From NCBI GenBank assembly GCA_045627605.1, contig JAZQOA010000036.1, positions 1-15,254 on the forward strand: a stretch of 15,254 nucleotides of DNA, read 5' to 3'. The translations under genes and the position numbers were made by a program. The notes under the pieces were generated by a model. The model worked only from the letters and a program-made list of their open reading frames with translations. It was not told the DNA's origin and did no database searches. How positions within the stretch are numbered: the stretch's first letter is position 1; each line of letters opens with the position of its first letter. The stretch is from RGIG5952 sp045627605. Its GTDB lineage: Bacteria; Verrucomicrobiota; Kiritimatiellia; RFP12; JAAYLN01. This document shows, in pieces, positions 7,346 to 13,517 of this stretch.

Positions 7346-7380
7346 CCCTCGGCGCGGCGGCCATGCGGGAGCGTGCCCCT
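7346..7380 (+). repeat. REP-like element copy C
   Basis: A 35-bp direct repeat of copy A with three substitutions. Stem CATGC (7362-7366), loop GGGA, stem GCGTG (7371-7375): the stem change leaves a G-U pair and the loop change keeps the GNRA form. It lies 36 bp downstream of the HAD gene's stop, in that gene's 3' flank. Confidence 0.7.
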
Positions 7381-7416
7381 GTCCGCAACTCTCAACTGCG
7401 CCTCTGGCGCCCGCCC

Positions 7417-8022
7417 CTATGCCTTGTAAATCTCGCTGATCCAGCCGTAGCGGCGGGCCGCCTCGACATTGGCGACGTTGTCGTCAAGAAAGAGCAGTCG
7501 ACCCGCCGGAATGCCCATGTCCTTTTCGGAGAGGTCGTAGATCGGGCGGTCAGGCTTTGTAAGCTTGTGCTGCGAAGAGATGATCTCCGAATCGCACAAC
7601 TCGCGGTACGATGCCGCCAGAGGCTTGAAGTAGTCGACGTAGAACTGGGCGGACATATTCGACAAGATGCCGAGCTTCTTACCCCTCGCCTTGAGTTCGC
7701 GCATGAGTTCGAGCGTCTCGGGCGAGAAGTTGATCCACCCTTCGGAATCGACCTTGTAAACCTGGCTGAAGAAGTCGTCGCCGGCGGTCAGGCCGTTTTC
7801 GGCGAGGATCTTCGCGTACATCTCCCGGCAGGTCAGGAAGCCGCCGTCAAAGTCGTTGCGGTACTTCCAGATGCCCTTCAGCGCGGCATCCTTTGAAAGC
7901 CCCACCTTCTCGCAAAGGGCGAGGACCTTCCACTCGCCCGTCGGCGCCACCACGATGACGCCGCCGAAGTCGAAAACAACGCCGTCGACTTCGTCCAGGT
8001 GCTTTTCGACTATGTCCCTCAT
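7417..8022 (-). CDS. HAD-superfamily (subfamily IA, YihX-like) phosphatase
   Basis: A 201-residue cytoplasmic hydrolase. Motif I is VVFDFGGVIV (nucleophile D18) with Gly where the acid/base Asp of DxD usually sits. That DxGGV form is typical of YihX-like sugar-phosphate phosphatases and epoxide-hydrolase N-domains. Motif II is GILSNMS (S121), motif III TKPDRPIY (K156) and motif IV LLFLDDN (D180, D181). A helical cap lies between motifs I and II. I chose the ATG at 8022 because GGGGCAAGGTGAG precedes it; an in-frame ATG at 8049 would add nine residues and leave only 7 bp to the upstream hydrolase gene. Last gene of the minus-strand run. The substrate is unknown, probably a small phosphorylated metabolite. 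Confidence 0.88.
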   Translation of the reverse strand: MRDIVEKHLDEVDGVVFDFGGVIVVAPTGEWKVLALCEKVGLSKDAALKGIWKYRNDFDGGFLTCREMYAKILAENGLTAGDDFFSQVYKVDSEGWINFSPETLELMRELKARGKKLGILSNMSAQFYVDYFKPLAASYRELCDSEIISSQHKLTKPDRPIYDLSEKDMGIPAGRLLFLDDNVANVEAARRYGWISEIYKA

Positions 8023-8056
8023 CTCACCTTGCCCCCGAATTTCCGGCATCCGCCAT

Positions 8057-9556
8057 TTACTGCGGGATCACGGGGAGGACGAGGTGCGAGCCCCCTTCCC
8101 CGCCGCGGACGAGGCTCGTCTTGGCCGGGGTCGCGGACTTCTCGTAGTGGGGCGAATTGGAACCCGCAATCTCCACGCGGAGCTTGTGGCCCTTGAGGAA
8201 GACGTAGCTGGTGATGTCGACCTGGAAGTCGAGACGCGTCGCCGCATCACCTTCGAACTTGCCGCGGATGATGCCGTCGATGACGTTGAAGGCGCGGCCG
8301 TCGGGCCAGACGTCGACAAGTTTCACGGCGACGTCCGCCACGGGGGCCGACGACTTCGCGAGGATCGACGCCCGGACGTTGCCGGTGACTTCGAGGTCGG
8401 CCGCGAGGACGTCCGTCGTGTAGCACAGCACGTCGTCGCGCTTCTCGATCTCGGATTGGTCATACTGGCCGCCCGCGTGGATGATGCGCCCGCCCTTCGA
8501 GGGAACCGGATTCTCCGGGTCGTAGGCGAAGACATCGGCGCCCTGCCCCGCCGGAGCCTCGAAGGAGAGGCCGAAAGCGTCGCCAAAGTAGAGCTTGCGG
8601 AACTGGGTGCGCTTGAGCGGCCATTCGTTCTCGTAGCGCCACTCGTTGCGGCCCATGACGTACATGAGAATCTTGCCGGGGAACTTCGCCGTCTCAGGTG
8701 CACGGCCCTCGAGCGCCGACCGGAGGAAGTCGATTTCAAGGTCTTCCGTCACGGACCCGCCCTTGTCCTGGTAGGTGATTTCGGGCTCGTCGTAGGTGTT
8801 GACGCCGTGGCTCCAGGGGCCAATCCTGAGGAAGGAGCCTTCGGGCATCTCGTTGAAGCTTTCCGGCGTGGCGATGCCGAGCATGTCGAACCAGCCCGCC
8901 TGGTAGAGGGCGCGGGCCTTCGATTTCTTCAGGTTGCGGCGGTTGCCCCGGCTGATCCAGTAGGGGTCGTCGCGGTCGGGGTGCTTCGCGAGCTCGTCCC
9001 ACGACTCCATGCCCGCCAGGCCGCTGTGCCAGCCCTTGAAGAACTGCGGGATGAGCACGCCGTTGGCGTAGTTGATCGAATAGGGGTCGAAGGTGACGAC
9101 ACTCGGCGCGCAGGCGACGAGCGCGGGATGGCCCGAGCGCATGCAGGCGAGCTGCGTCGCGCCAGGATACGACCCGCCGATCATGACGACCTTGCCGTTG
9201 CTCCAGGGCTGCGACGAAATCCACTCAAGAAGATCCTCGGCGTCGTCGACGAGCTGCCAGCTCCAGGGTTCGAACTTGCCTTCGGCATGGCAAAGGCCGC
9301 GGCAGTCGGCCGAAATCGTCGCCACGCCCCACTCTTCCGCCCGCTCGGCGAACCAAGGCTTGTCGCTGGCCGTCGCCTGGTAGGGCGAGAACTGCAGGAG
9401 GCAGCCGATTTTCTCGGCGCGGTTGGAAGGAAGATAAAGGTCGGCCGCCAAATTGAGGCCATCCCTCATCGGGACTTTGACGTCGTTGAAAAACTTGGCT
9501 TCGCCAAGCGTCGCGGATGCACACATGATGATGACTCCTATGGTTGGTGTTTTCAT
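8057..9556 (-). CDS. CocE/NonD-family serine hydrolase (X-Pro dipeptidyl-peptidase S15-like)
   Basis: A 499-residue alpha/beta-hydrolase of the S15/CocE class, which cleave esters or acyl-proline peptides. The N-terminus MKTPTIGVIIMCASATLGEA resembles a short signal peptide, so export is possible. The core follows: VPMRDGLNLAADLYLP, the nucleophile elbow GGSYPG (S129), the acid in AGWFDMLG (D224) and the base in IGPWSHG (H250). A C-terminal jelly-roll domain includes FQVDITSYVFLKGHKLRVEI. The ATG at 9556 lies 11 bp after the RNase III stop and has no clear Shine-Dalgarno sequence, so translation may depend on coupling. The open frame continues upstream, but those residues are antisense-frame noise within rnc. 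The exact substrate is unknown. Confidence 0.88.
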   Translation of the reverse strand: MKTPTIGVIIMCASATLGEAKFFNDVKVPMRDGLNLAADLYLPSNRAEKIGCLLQFSPYQATASDKPWFAERAEEWGVATISADCRGLCHAEGKFEPWSWQLVDDAEDLLEWISSQPWSNGKVVMIGGSYPGATQLACMRSGHPALVACAPSVVTFDPYSINYANGVLIPQFFKGWHSGLAGMESWDELAKHPDRDDPYWISRGNRRNLKKSKARALYQAGWFDMLGIATPESFNEMPEGSFLRIGPWSHGVNTYDEPEITYQDKGGSVTEDLEIDFLRSALEGRAPETAKFPGKILMYVMGRNEWRYENEWPLKRTQFRKLYFGDAFGLSFEAPAGQGADVFAYDPENPVPSKGGRIIHAGGQYDQSEIEKRDDVLCYTTDVLAADLEVTGNVRASILAKSSAPVADVAVKLVDVWPDGRAFNVIDGIIRGKFEGDAATRLDFQVDITSYVFLKGHKLRVEIAGSNSPHYEKSATPAKTSLVRGGEGGSHLVLPVIPQ

Positions 9557-9567
9557 GGTTTGAAAGG

Positions 9568-10287
9568 TTAGTTTGAGGTTGGGATTTCCACGTTGTCCGC
9601 CAGCCACGCCCGGGCGGCGGCCGCGCAGGCCTTGCGCGTGTTGCCGCCCGTGGCGGAGGCCGAGGCATCCCCCACCCGCACCGTCGCGCGGTAGAGGAAG
9701 TTGCTTCCGTCGGAATCGAGGCATGTCGTTTCGTATTTCGGCTCGCCAAGTCCCGCCCGCAGGGCGTAGGTCTGCAATTCGCCGCGGGGATCGACATGGA
9801 GTGCGCCGTCGCCCGGCGACAAGTCAAGCCGCGGGAGGAGAAATTTTTCGAAAAGGCCGCGCACGGCGTCAAGTCCGCCATCGAGCCACGCCGCACCGAA
9901 AACAGCCTCGACAAGCGCCGCCAGCGTGCGTGTGCCCGATCGCTCCGCCCCGTCCCTGACGCCGGGGCTGAAACGCATGAAAGGGGCGAGCCCCGTGCAA
10001 CGCGCAACTTCGGCAAGAGCCTCGCCGCTCACGGCATGGCTGCGCCTTACCGTCAGGAAACCCTCGTCCATGCCGGGCAGGGCGCGGTAGAGCTTGTCGG
10101 CGCAAAGAAGCCCCAGGACGGCGTCGCCCAGGAATTCGAGGCGCTGGTTGTCCGCCACGTCGTTCCGGCCATTGGCGTAGGACTGGTGCGTGAACGCCTC
10201 CGCGAGCAGTGACTTGTCCTGGAAGGCAAAACCCAGGGCCGCCTCGATCGCGGCGCAATCAACGCTGTCGTTCACGTGTTTTTTCAT
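9568..10287 (-). CDS. rnc: Ribonuclease III
   Basis: A dsRNA endonuclease for rRNA and mRNA processing, 239 residues, the usual bacterial length. The N-terminal domain has THQSYAN and NQRLEFLGDAVLGLL (residues 47-61). The C-terminal dsRNA-binding domain (about 166-233) starts DPRGELQTYA and ends in GGNTRKACAAAARAWL. Against E. coli RNase III, from memory and without gaps from D45 to E117, D45 is D55, E65 is E75 and E117 is E127. E38, however, is Gln48 and D114 is Ala124. The protein thus keeps the core catalytic pair but lacks two conserved acidic positions. It lies 20 bp after the transporter ATPase gene and 11 bp before the CocE-like gene. No strong ribosome binding site is visible; GTG at 10275 is an alternative start. 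Confidence 0.92.
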   Translation of the reverse strand: MKKHVNDSVDCAAIEAALGFAFQDKSLLAEAFTHQSYANGRNDVADNQRLEFLGDAVLGLLCADKLYRALPGMDEGFLTVRRSHAVSGEALAEVARCTGLAPFMRFSPGVRDGAERSGTRTLAALVEAVFGAAWLDGGLDAVRGLFEKFLLPRLDLSPGDGALHVDPRGELQTYALRAGLGEPKYETTCLDSDGSNFLYRATVRVGDASASATGGNTRKACAAAARAWLADNVEIPTSN

Positions 10288-10307
10288 CTGGTTCGCCGCT
10301 GCGCCCG

Positions 10308-11057
10308 CTACTTCCGGTCGAGATTCGAGAGAAAAGCGCGCGTACGCTCGCTCGACGGGTTGTCGATGACATTTTCGGGGCGCCCCTGCTCCACGATGAC
10401 ACCGCCCGCCATGAAAACGATCTTGTCCGCCACGTTCCTGGCAAAGCCGATTTCGTGGGTGACGATCACCATCGTCATGTGCTCCGCGGCAAGGGCGCGG
10501 ATAACCTTGAGGATTTCACCCGTGAGCTCGGGATCGAGGGCCGAAGTCGGCTCGTCGAAAAAGAGGATTTCAGGATCCATCGCGAGGGCGCGCGCGATCG
10601 AGACGCGCTGCTGCTGGCCGCCGCTAAGTTCGCAGGGATACGCCCCCGCCTTGTCCGCCAGCCCCATTTTGCCAAGGAGTTCCATGGCGCGGGCCTCGGC
10701 CTCGGCCTTGGGGCGTTTGAGAACGCTCGTCTGCGCGATGGTGATGTTGCGGAGCACCGAGAGGTGCGGGAAGAGATTGAAGTTCTGGAAGACAAGGCCG
10801 AAATGTTCCTTGGCGGCGAGCAGGACGTGGCCCGAACCGTAGACGCCGTCCGCCACCACGGCGAGATCGCCGTAGCGAAGCGAACCGCCGTCCATTTTCT
10901 CAAGAAGCGTGGCGCAGCGGAGGAGCGTGGACTTGCCCGATCCAGACGGGCCGATAATTGAAATCACCTCGCCCTTTTCGACGGAAAGGGAGATGTCCCT
11001 GAGGACTTGGTTTTCGCCAAAGGACTTGGAAGCGTGCTCAATGGACAAGACACTCAT
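10308..11057 (-). CDS. Polar amino acid ABC transporter ATP-binding protein (GlnQ/HisP type)
   Basis: A 249-residue ATPase that powers amino acid import at the inner membrane face. Walker A is GPSGSGKST (36-44), the Q-loop residue is Q91, the signature is LSGGQQQR (144-151), Walker B is ILFFDEP (D168, E169) and the switch His is H201 in VTHE. The length and the TSALDPE sequence are typical of the polar amino acid uptake (PAAT) family. GTGAGG about 6 nt before the ATG is the ribosome binding site. It starts 7 bp after the permease stop, so it is clearly in the same operon. The ATPase alone does not reveal which amino acid is carried. Confidence 0.95.
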   Translation of the reverse strand: MSVLSIEHASKSFGENQVLRDISLSVEKGEVISIIGPSGSGKSTLLRCATLLEKMDGGSLRYGDLAVVADGVYGSGHVLLAAKEHFGLVFQNFNLFPHLSVLRNITIAQTSVLKRPKAEAEARAMELLGKMGLADKAGAYPCELSGGQQQRVSIARALAMDPEILFFDEPTSALDPELTGEILKVIRALAAEHMTMVIVTHEIGFARNVADKIVFMAGGVIVEQGRPENVIDNPSSERTRAFLSNLDRK

Positions 11058-11064
11058 GATGGCC

Positions 11065-11733
11065 TCACCGGTAGTAGCTCAGGGACTTTTCGATGCGTTC
11101 CATCGCGAAGGCCACGATGAAGTTGAAGATGTAGTAGAAGACGCCCGCCACGATGAAGGGCACCATCGTCGTATGGGCCGCGGCCTCCATCTTCGCGATG
11201 GTGAACATCTCCATCACGGAAAGGGCGAAGGCGAGCGAAGTGTCCTTGACAAGCGTGATGACCTCGTTTGTCACCGGCGGAAGGATGCGCTTGACCACCT
11301 GCGGGAGGATGATCTGGAAAAAGGTCTGCGACTTCGAGAGCCCCAGGACATCCGCCGCCTCGTACTGCCCAAGGGGAATCGACTCGATGCCGGCGCGGTA
11401 GATTTCCGCGAAATAGGCGGCGTAGTTCAGCGAGAAGCCAATCACCACCGAAATGAAACGGTACTCAATGCCGAGGAACGAAAGTTTCGCCAGGCTGATG
11501 TCGAAGATGTAGTAGGGGCCGAAGTAGAAGAAAAAGAGCTGGAGCATGAGCGGCGTGCCGCGCATGATGGAGATGTAGATTCTGAAAAACTGGCTGACCA
11601 GCTTCAGCTTCGACATCCGCCCGAGGGCGATGAGAAGCCCGAGCGGGAGCGAAAAAAGCACCGTCAATGCAAAAATCTCGGTTGAGGTAAGAAGCCCCTT
11701 CGCCAAGGAGAACACCATCGGCCAGAACTGCAT
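11065..11733 (-). CDS. Polar amino acid ABC transporter permease (HisM/GltK type)
   Basis: A 222-residue membrane protein with about five hydrophobic spans (for example TEIFALTVLFSLPLGLLIAL and VPFIVAGVFYYIFNFIVAF). The EAA cytoplasmic loop YRAGIESIPLGQYEAADVLG docks the ATPase. RGTPLMLQLFFFYFG is the family's N-terminal signature. The ATG at 11733 follows GGGAGCGGAAA; the open frame continues 16 codons further upstream, but those codons lie in a perfect intergenic hairpin. Only one permease is present, so it presumably works as a homodimer. A long hairpin separates it from the binding-protein gene upstream. Confidence 0.95.
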   Translation of the reverse strand: MQFWPMVFSLAKGLLTSTEIFALTVLFSLPLGLLIALGRMSKLKLVSQFFRIYISIMRGTPLMLQLFFFYFGPYYIFDISLAKLSFLGIEYRFISVVIGFSLNYAAYFAEIYRAGIESIPLGQYEAADVLGLSKSQTFFQIILPQVVKRILPPVTNEVITLVKDTSLAFALSVMEMFTIAKMEAAAHTTMVPFIVAGVFYYIFNFIVAFAMERIEKSLSYYR

Positions 11734-11753
11734 TTTCCGCTCCCGCGTTTTGG

Positions 11754-11782
11754 TTTGCGGGCGCGGAAAACGCGCCCGCAAA
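11754..11782 (-). promoter_or_regulatory. Perfect 12-bp hairpin between binding-protein and permease genes
   Basis: On the minus strand TTTGCGGGCGCG, loop TTTTC, CGCGCCCGCAAA: a perfect stem starting 10 nt after the binding-protein stop and ending 20 nt before the permease ATG. No U-run follows, so it is better explained as an mRNA 3'-end stabiliser or attenuator that gives extra binding protein. Its loop plus CGC (TTTTCCGC) is complementary to GCGGAAAA at the permease ribosome binding site. Confidence 0.75.
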
Positions 11783-11792
11783 GATTCGGCAA

Positions 11793-12614
11793 CTACTTGA
11801 TGACGTTGGCGACGTCGATCTTGTACTCTTCGGCGAGCTTGTCGACCACGCCCTCGGCGAGCATTTCCCGGTAGGTCGCCCAGACGGTTTCGGCAAGGGC
11901 CGTGTTGCCCTTCTTGAAGCCGATGCCGTAGGTTTCCTTCATGACGATCTCGTCGAGCATCTTGAACTTGCCGGCTTTGTCCGCCATCTTCTGCTTGGCG
12001 ACGCCCACGTCGAGCGCGACGGCGTCGACGGCGCCGGACTCAAGCTCCATCACCGCGTTGTTGTAGGTCGCGGTGACGACGATCTGCTTGAAGGTCTTCC
12101 CGATTTCACCGACGGCGGCATTCTCCTCGTCCTTGCCCTGCAGGGCCTTCTGGACGGGGGTGTCGGTCTGGACGGCGACAACCTTGCCGGCGAGATCCGC
12201 GAGCTTGGCGATGGCGCTGTCGGCGGCGACGATCACGACCTGGCTGTTGTCGATGTAGGCGGGCGTCCAGGTGTAGCCGTCTTCGCGGCCCTGCATCGTG
12301 AAGCCATTCCAAATGCAGTCGATGGAGCCGGAGTCAAGCTCGGCGTCCTTGGCGTCCCAGTCGATCGGCTTGGCGACGAACTTCCAGCCCTGGCGCTTGC
12401 AGACCTCGCGGGCGAGATCGAGGTCGAACCCCTTGTAGGTGTCGCCATCCTTGTAGCCATAGGGAGGGAATTCAGCGTCGAAACCGACGGTGAACGTCTT
12501 TTCAGCCTGGGCTTCGGGAGCCGTGGCCTCGGCCTTGGGCTGCTCGGCCTTCGAGCAGGCGCTGAAAACCGCGGCGGCGCAAAGCGCGGCGGCGGCAATC
12601 ATCATGTTCTTCAT
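11793..12614 (-). CDS. Lipoprotein amino-acid-binding protein of the ABC transporter (SBP family 3)
   Basis: A 273-residue extracytoplasmic receptor. The N-terminus MKNMMIAAAALCAAAVFSAC is a lipoprotein signal with lipobox FSAC (C20), so the mature protein is anchored by lipid. A Glu/Ala/Pro-rich linker follows. The SBP_bac_3 fold begins at FTVGFDAEFPPYGYKD, continues with GFDLDLAREVCKR and ends near YREMLAEGVVDKLAEEY. The ATG at 12614 is chosen for the signal peptide and the AAGGA upstream; the longer open frame has no signal and is GC noise. It delivers ligand to the permease downstream. The ligand is probably a polar amino acid; basic or acidic specificity cannot be read. Confidence 0.95.
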   Translation of the reverse strand: MKNMMIAAAALCAAAVFSACSKAEQPKAEATAPEAQAEKTFTVGFDAEFPPYGYKDGDTYKGFDLDLAREVCKRQGWKFVAKPIDWDAKDAELDSGSIDCIWNGFTMQGREDGYTWTPAYIDNSQVVIVAADSAIAKLADLAGKVVAVQTDTPVQKALQGKDEENAAVGEIGKTFKQIVVTATYNNAVMELESGAVDAVALDVGVAKQKMADKAGKFKMLDEIVMKETYGIGFKKGNTALAETVWATYREMLAEGVVDKLAEEYKIDVANVIK

Positions 12615-12681
12615 TTTGTGTTGTTCCTTGATTGCGCCACCCGCGCGACGCCACCAGGCGCCACGGATGGCGGCTGGTTGT

Positions 12682-13323
12682 TTATGAAAGTTTGCGAAGG
12701 GCGGCGGCGGCGCGGCACTTCGCCGTGATTTCGCCCCACTGGCCGGCGGCGATTTCAGCGGACTTCGCCATCCAGCTCCCGCCAACAGCCGCGACCGCCG
12801 GACAGGCAAGCCAATCGGCCGCGCCCTCGGCGCTGATGCCGCCCGTGACCATGAACTTGACGCCCGTGTGCTTGTAGGGCGCGTAAACCGACGAAAGGAA
12901 CTTCACGCCCCCCATCGGTTCGGCCGGGAAGAACTTGAGCAGTTCAAGGCCGAAGTCAAGGCCCTGCTCGATTTCGGACGGCGTCGCGACACCCGGCACG
13001 AAAGGCATGTCCAAGTCGGCGGCCGCCTTGACAACGCGCGGATTAAGCCCCGGGGCAACGGCGAAGGAAGCCCCGGCGTCCTTGGCGATCTTCAGGGTCT
13101 CGGGCGAAAGGACGGTTCCGGCGCCAACCGTCATCTCCGGACGCGCCTTGGCGATCGCGGCAATGACCTCCGCCGCGGCCGGCGTGCGGAAAGTGATCTC
13201 GACAACCGGCAGCCCGCCCGCGGCAAGGGCATCGGCCAGCGGGATGGCCTTGTCAACGTTGTCGACCGCGATAACCGGCACGATCCCCAACGAGGAAATC
13301 TTCTCAAAAACTGCGTTTTTCAT
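12682..13323 (-). CDS. eda: 2-dehydro-3-deoxy-phosphogluconate (KDPG/KHG) aldolase
   Basis: A cytoplasmic class I aldolase that splits KDPG to pyruvate and glyceraldehyde-3-phosphate in the Entner-Doudoroff and uronate pathways. It has 213 residues, the normal length. Signatures are GIVPVIAVDNVDKAIPLADA, VVEITFRTP (E42, R46), GAGTVLSPE, and the Schiff-base lysine K130 in ELLKFFPAE, then VTGGIS near residue 160. The ATG at 13323 is correct: the homologous N-terminus MKNAVFEKISSLGIVP begins there, although the frame stays open for another 980 bp upstream over other sequence. No Shine-Dalgarno sequence precedes it and the -10 box ends 7 bp upstream, so the mRNA is probably leaderless. The binding-protein gene starts 67 bp downstream. 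Confidence 0.95.
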   Translation of the reverse strand: MKNAVFEKISSLGIVPVIAVDNVDKAIPLADALAAGGLPVVEITFRTPAAAEVIAAIAKARPEMTVGAGTVLSPETLKIAKDAGASFAVAPGLNPRVVKAAADLDMPFVPGVATPSEIEQGLDFGLELLKFFPAEPMGGVKFLSSVYAPYKHTGVKFMVTGGISAEGAADWLACPAVAAVGGSWMAKSAEIAAGQWGEITAKCRAAAALRKLS

Positions 13324-13330
13324 GCTAATT

Positions 13331-13360
13331 ATGATACCAAAAAAGGAGGCGTTCGGACAA
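13331..13360 (-). promoter_or_regulatory. Promoter of eda and perhaps the whole minus-strand run (leaderless)
   Basis: On the minus strand -35 TTGTCC (13360-13355), an 18-bp spacer and -10 TATCAT (13336-13331) with extended TGG are visible. The expected +1 is near 13324, directly before the ATG at 13323. The TGGTATCAT core is identical to that of the tRNA-Val/Asn promoter. Confidence 0.68.
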
Positions 13361-13498
13361 TGCCGACCGCCACCCCATCGCCCACTGGCATCGACCGCGC
13401 CACCGCCTGGGGAATGACCAAACTCGAAATTGAGCCAGCGGAAACCGCAACCCAAAGCTATCTGCCTGTGCCTGTCAAATAAAACAAATGAATAGGAT
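13361..13498. other. Short intergenic stretch between eda promoter and FISUMP gene, no gene seen
   Basis: Together with the flanking promoter and hairpin this makes a 193-bp gap between convergent-in-series minus-strand genes. No coding frame, repeat or further regulatory site stands out in it; the T-rich part next to the hairpin (minus strand) may complete the upstream gene's terminator. Confidence 0.4.
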
Positions 13499-13517
13499 GC
13501 GCGCGCAATTCGCGCGC
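13499..13517 (-). terminator. GC hairpin at the end of the FISUMP gene
   Basis: On the minus strand GCGCGCG, loop AATTG, CGCGCGC: a 7-bp all-GC stem that starts at the last base of the stop codon. A T-rich but interrupted tract follows (ATCCTATTCATTTGTTTT), so this is a plausible though not textbook intrinsic terminator. Confidence 0.5.

Larger units (their letters stand above)
6953..7416. other. 464-bp intergenic island rich in palindromes and repeats, no gene
   Basis: I see no convincing coding frame: the plus-strand open frames here are Arg- and Pro-rich with no recognisable domain. The stretch holds a 7-bp tandem repeat of the form GTCTCNN (three units plus a partial, from 7093), an inverted repeat CTTGTCTC/GAGACAAG (7104-7111 and 7139-7146), and three copies of a REP-like stem-loop element listed separately. 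Confidence 0.6.

Noticed and set aside
7093..7400. Possible CRISPR array in the repeat island
   Set aside because: Only three copies with unequal spacing (about 30 and 85 bp), one inverted, and no cas genes nearby; the palindromic nature fits REP elements instead.
6962..7896. Plus-strand open frames across the palindromic island and the HAD gene (155 and 230 codons)
   Set aside because: Arg/Pro/Ala-rich composition, no domain, and they run through the repeat elements and antisense to a motif-complete HAD phosphatase.
7856..9571. A 571-codon plus-strand open frame opposite the CocE-like gene
   Set aside because: It is the GC-rich shadow of a gene with clear catalytic motifs on the minus strand. 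Its product is Val/Glu/Arg-rich with no recognisable domain, and it crosses several real genes.
12615..12681. Riboswitch or attenuator between eda and the binding-protein gene
   Set aside because: There are GC-rich short stems such as CGCCA-CGGA-TGGCG, but no recognisable aptamer and too little sequence to support a call.
12615..12809. Longer binding-protein start at 12809
   Set aside because: It would bury the lipoprotein signal peptide and its lipobox inside the protein and overlap the end of eda.
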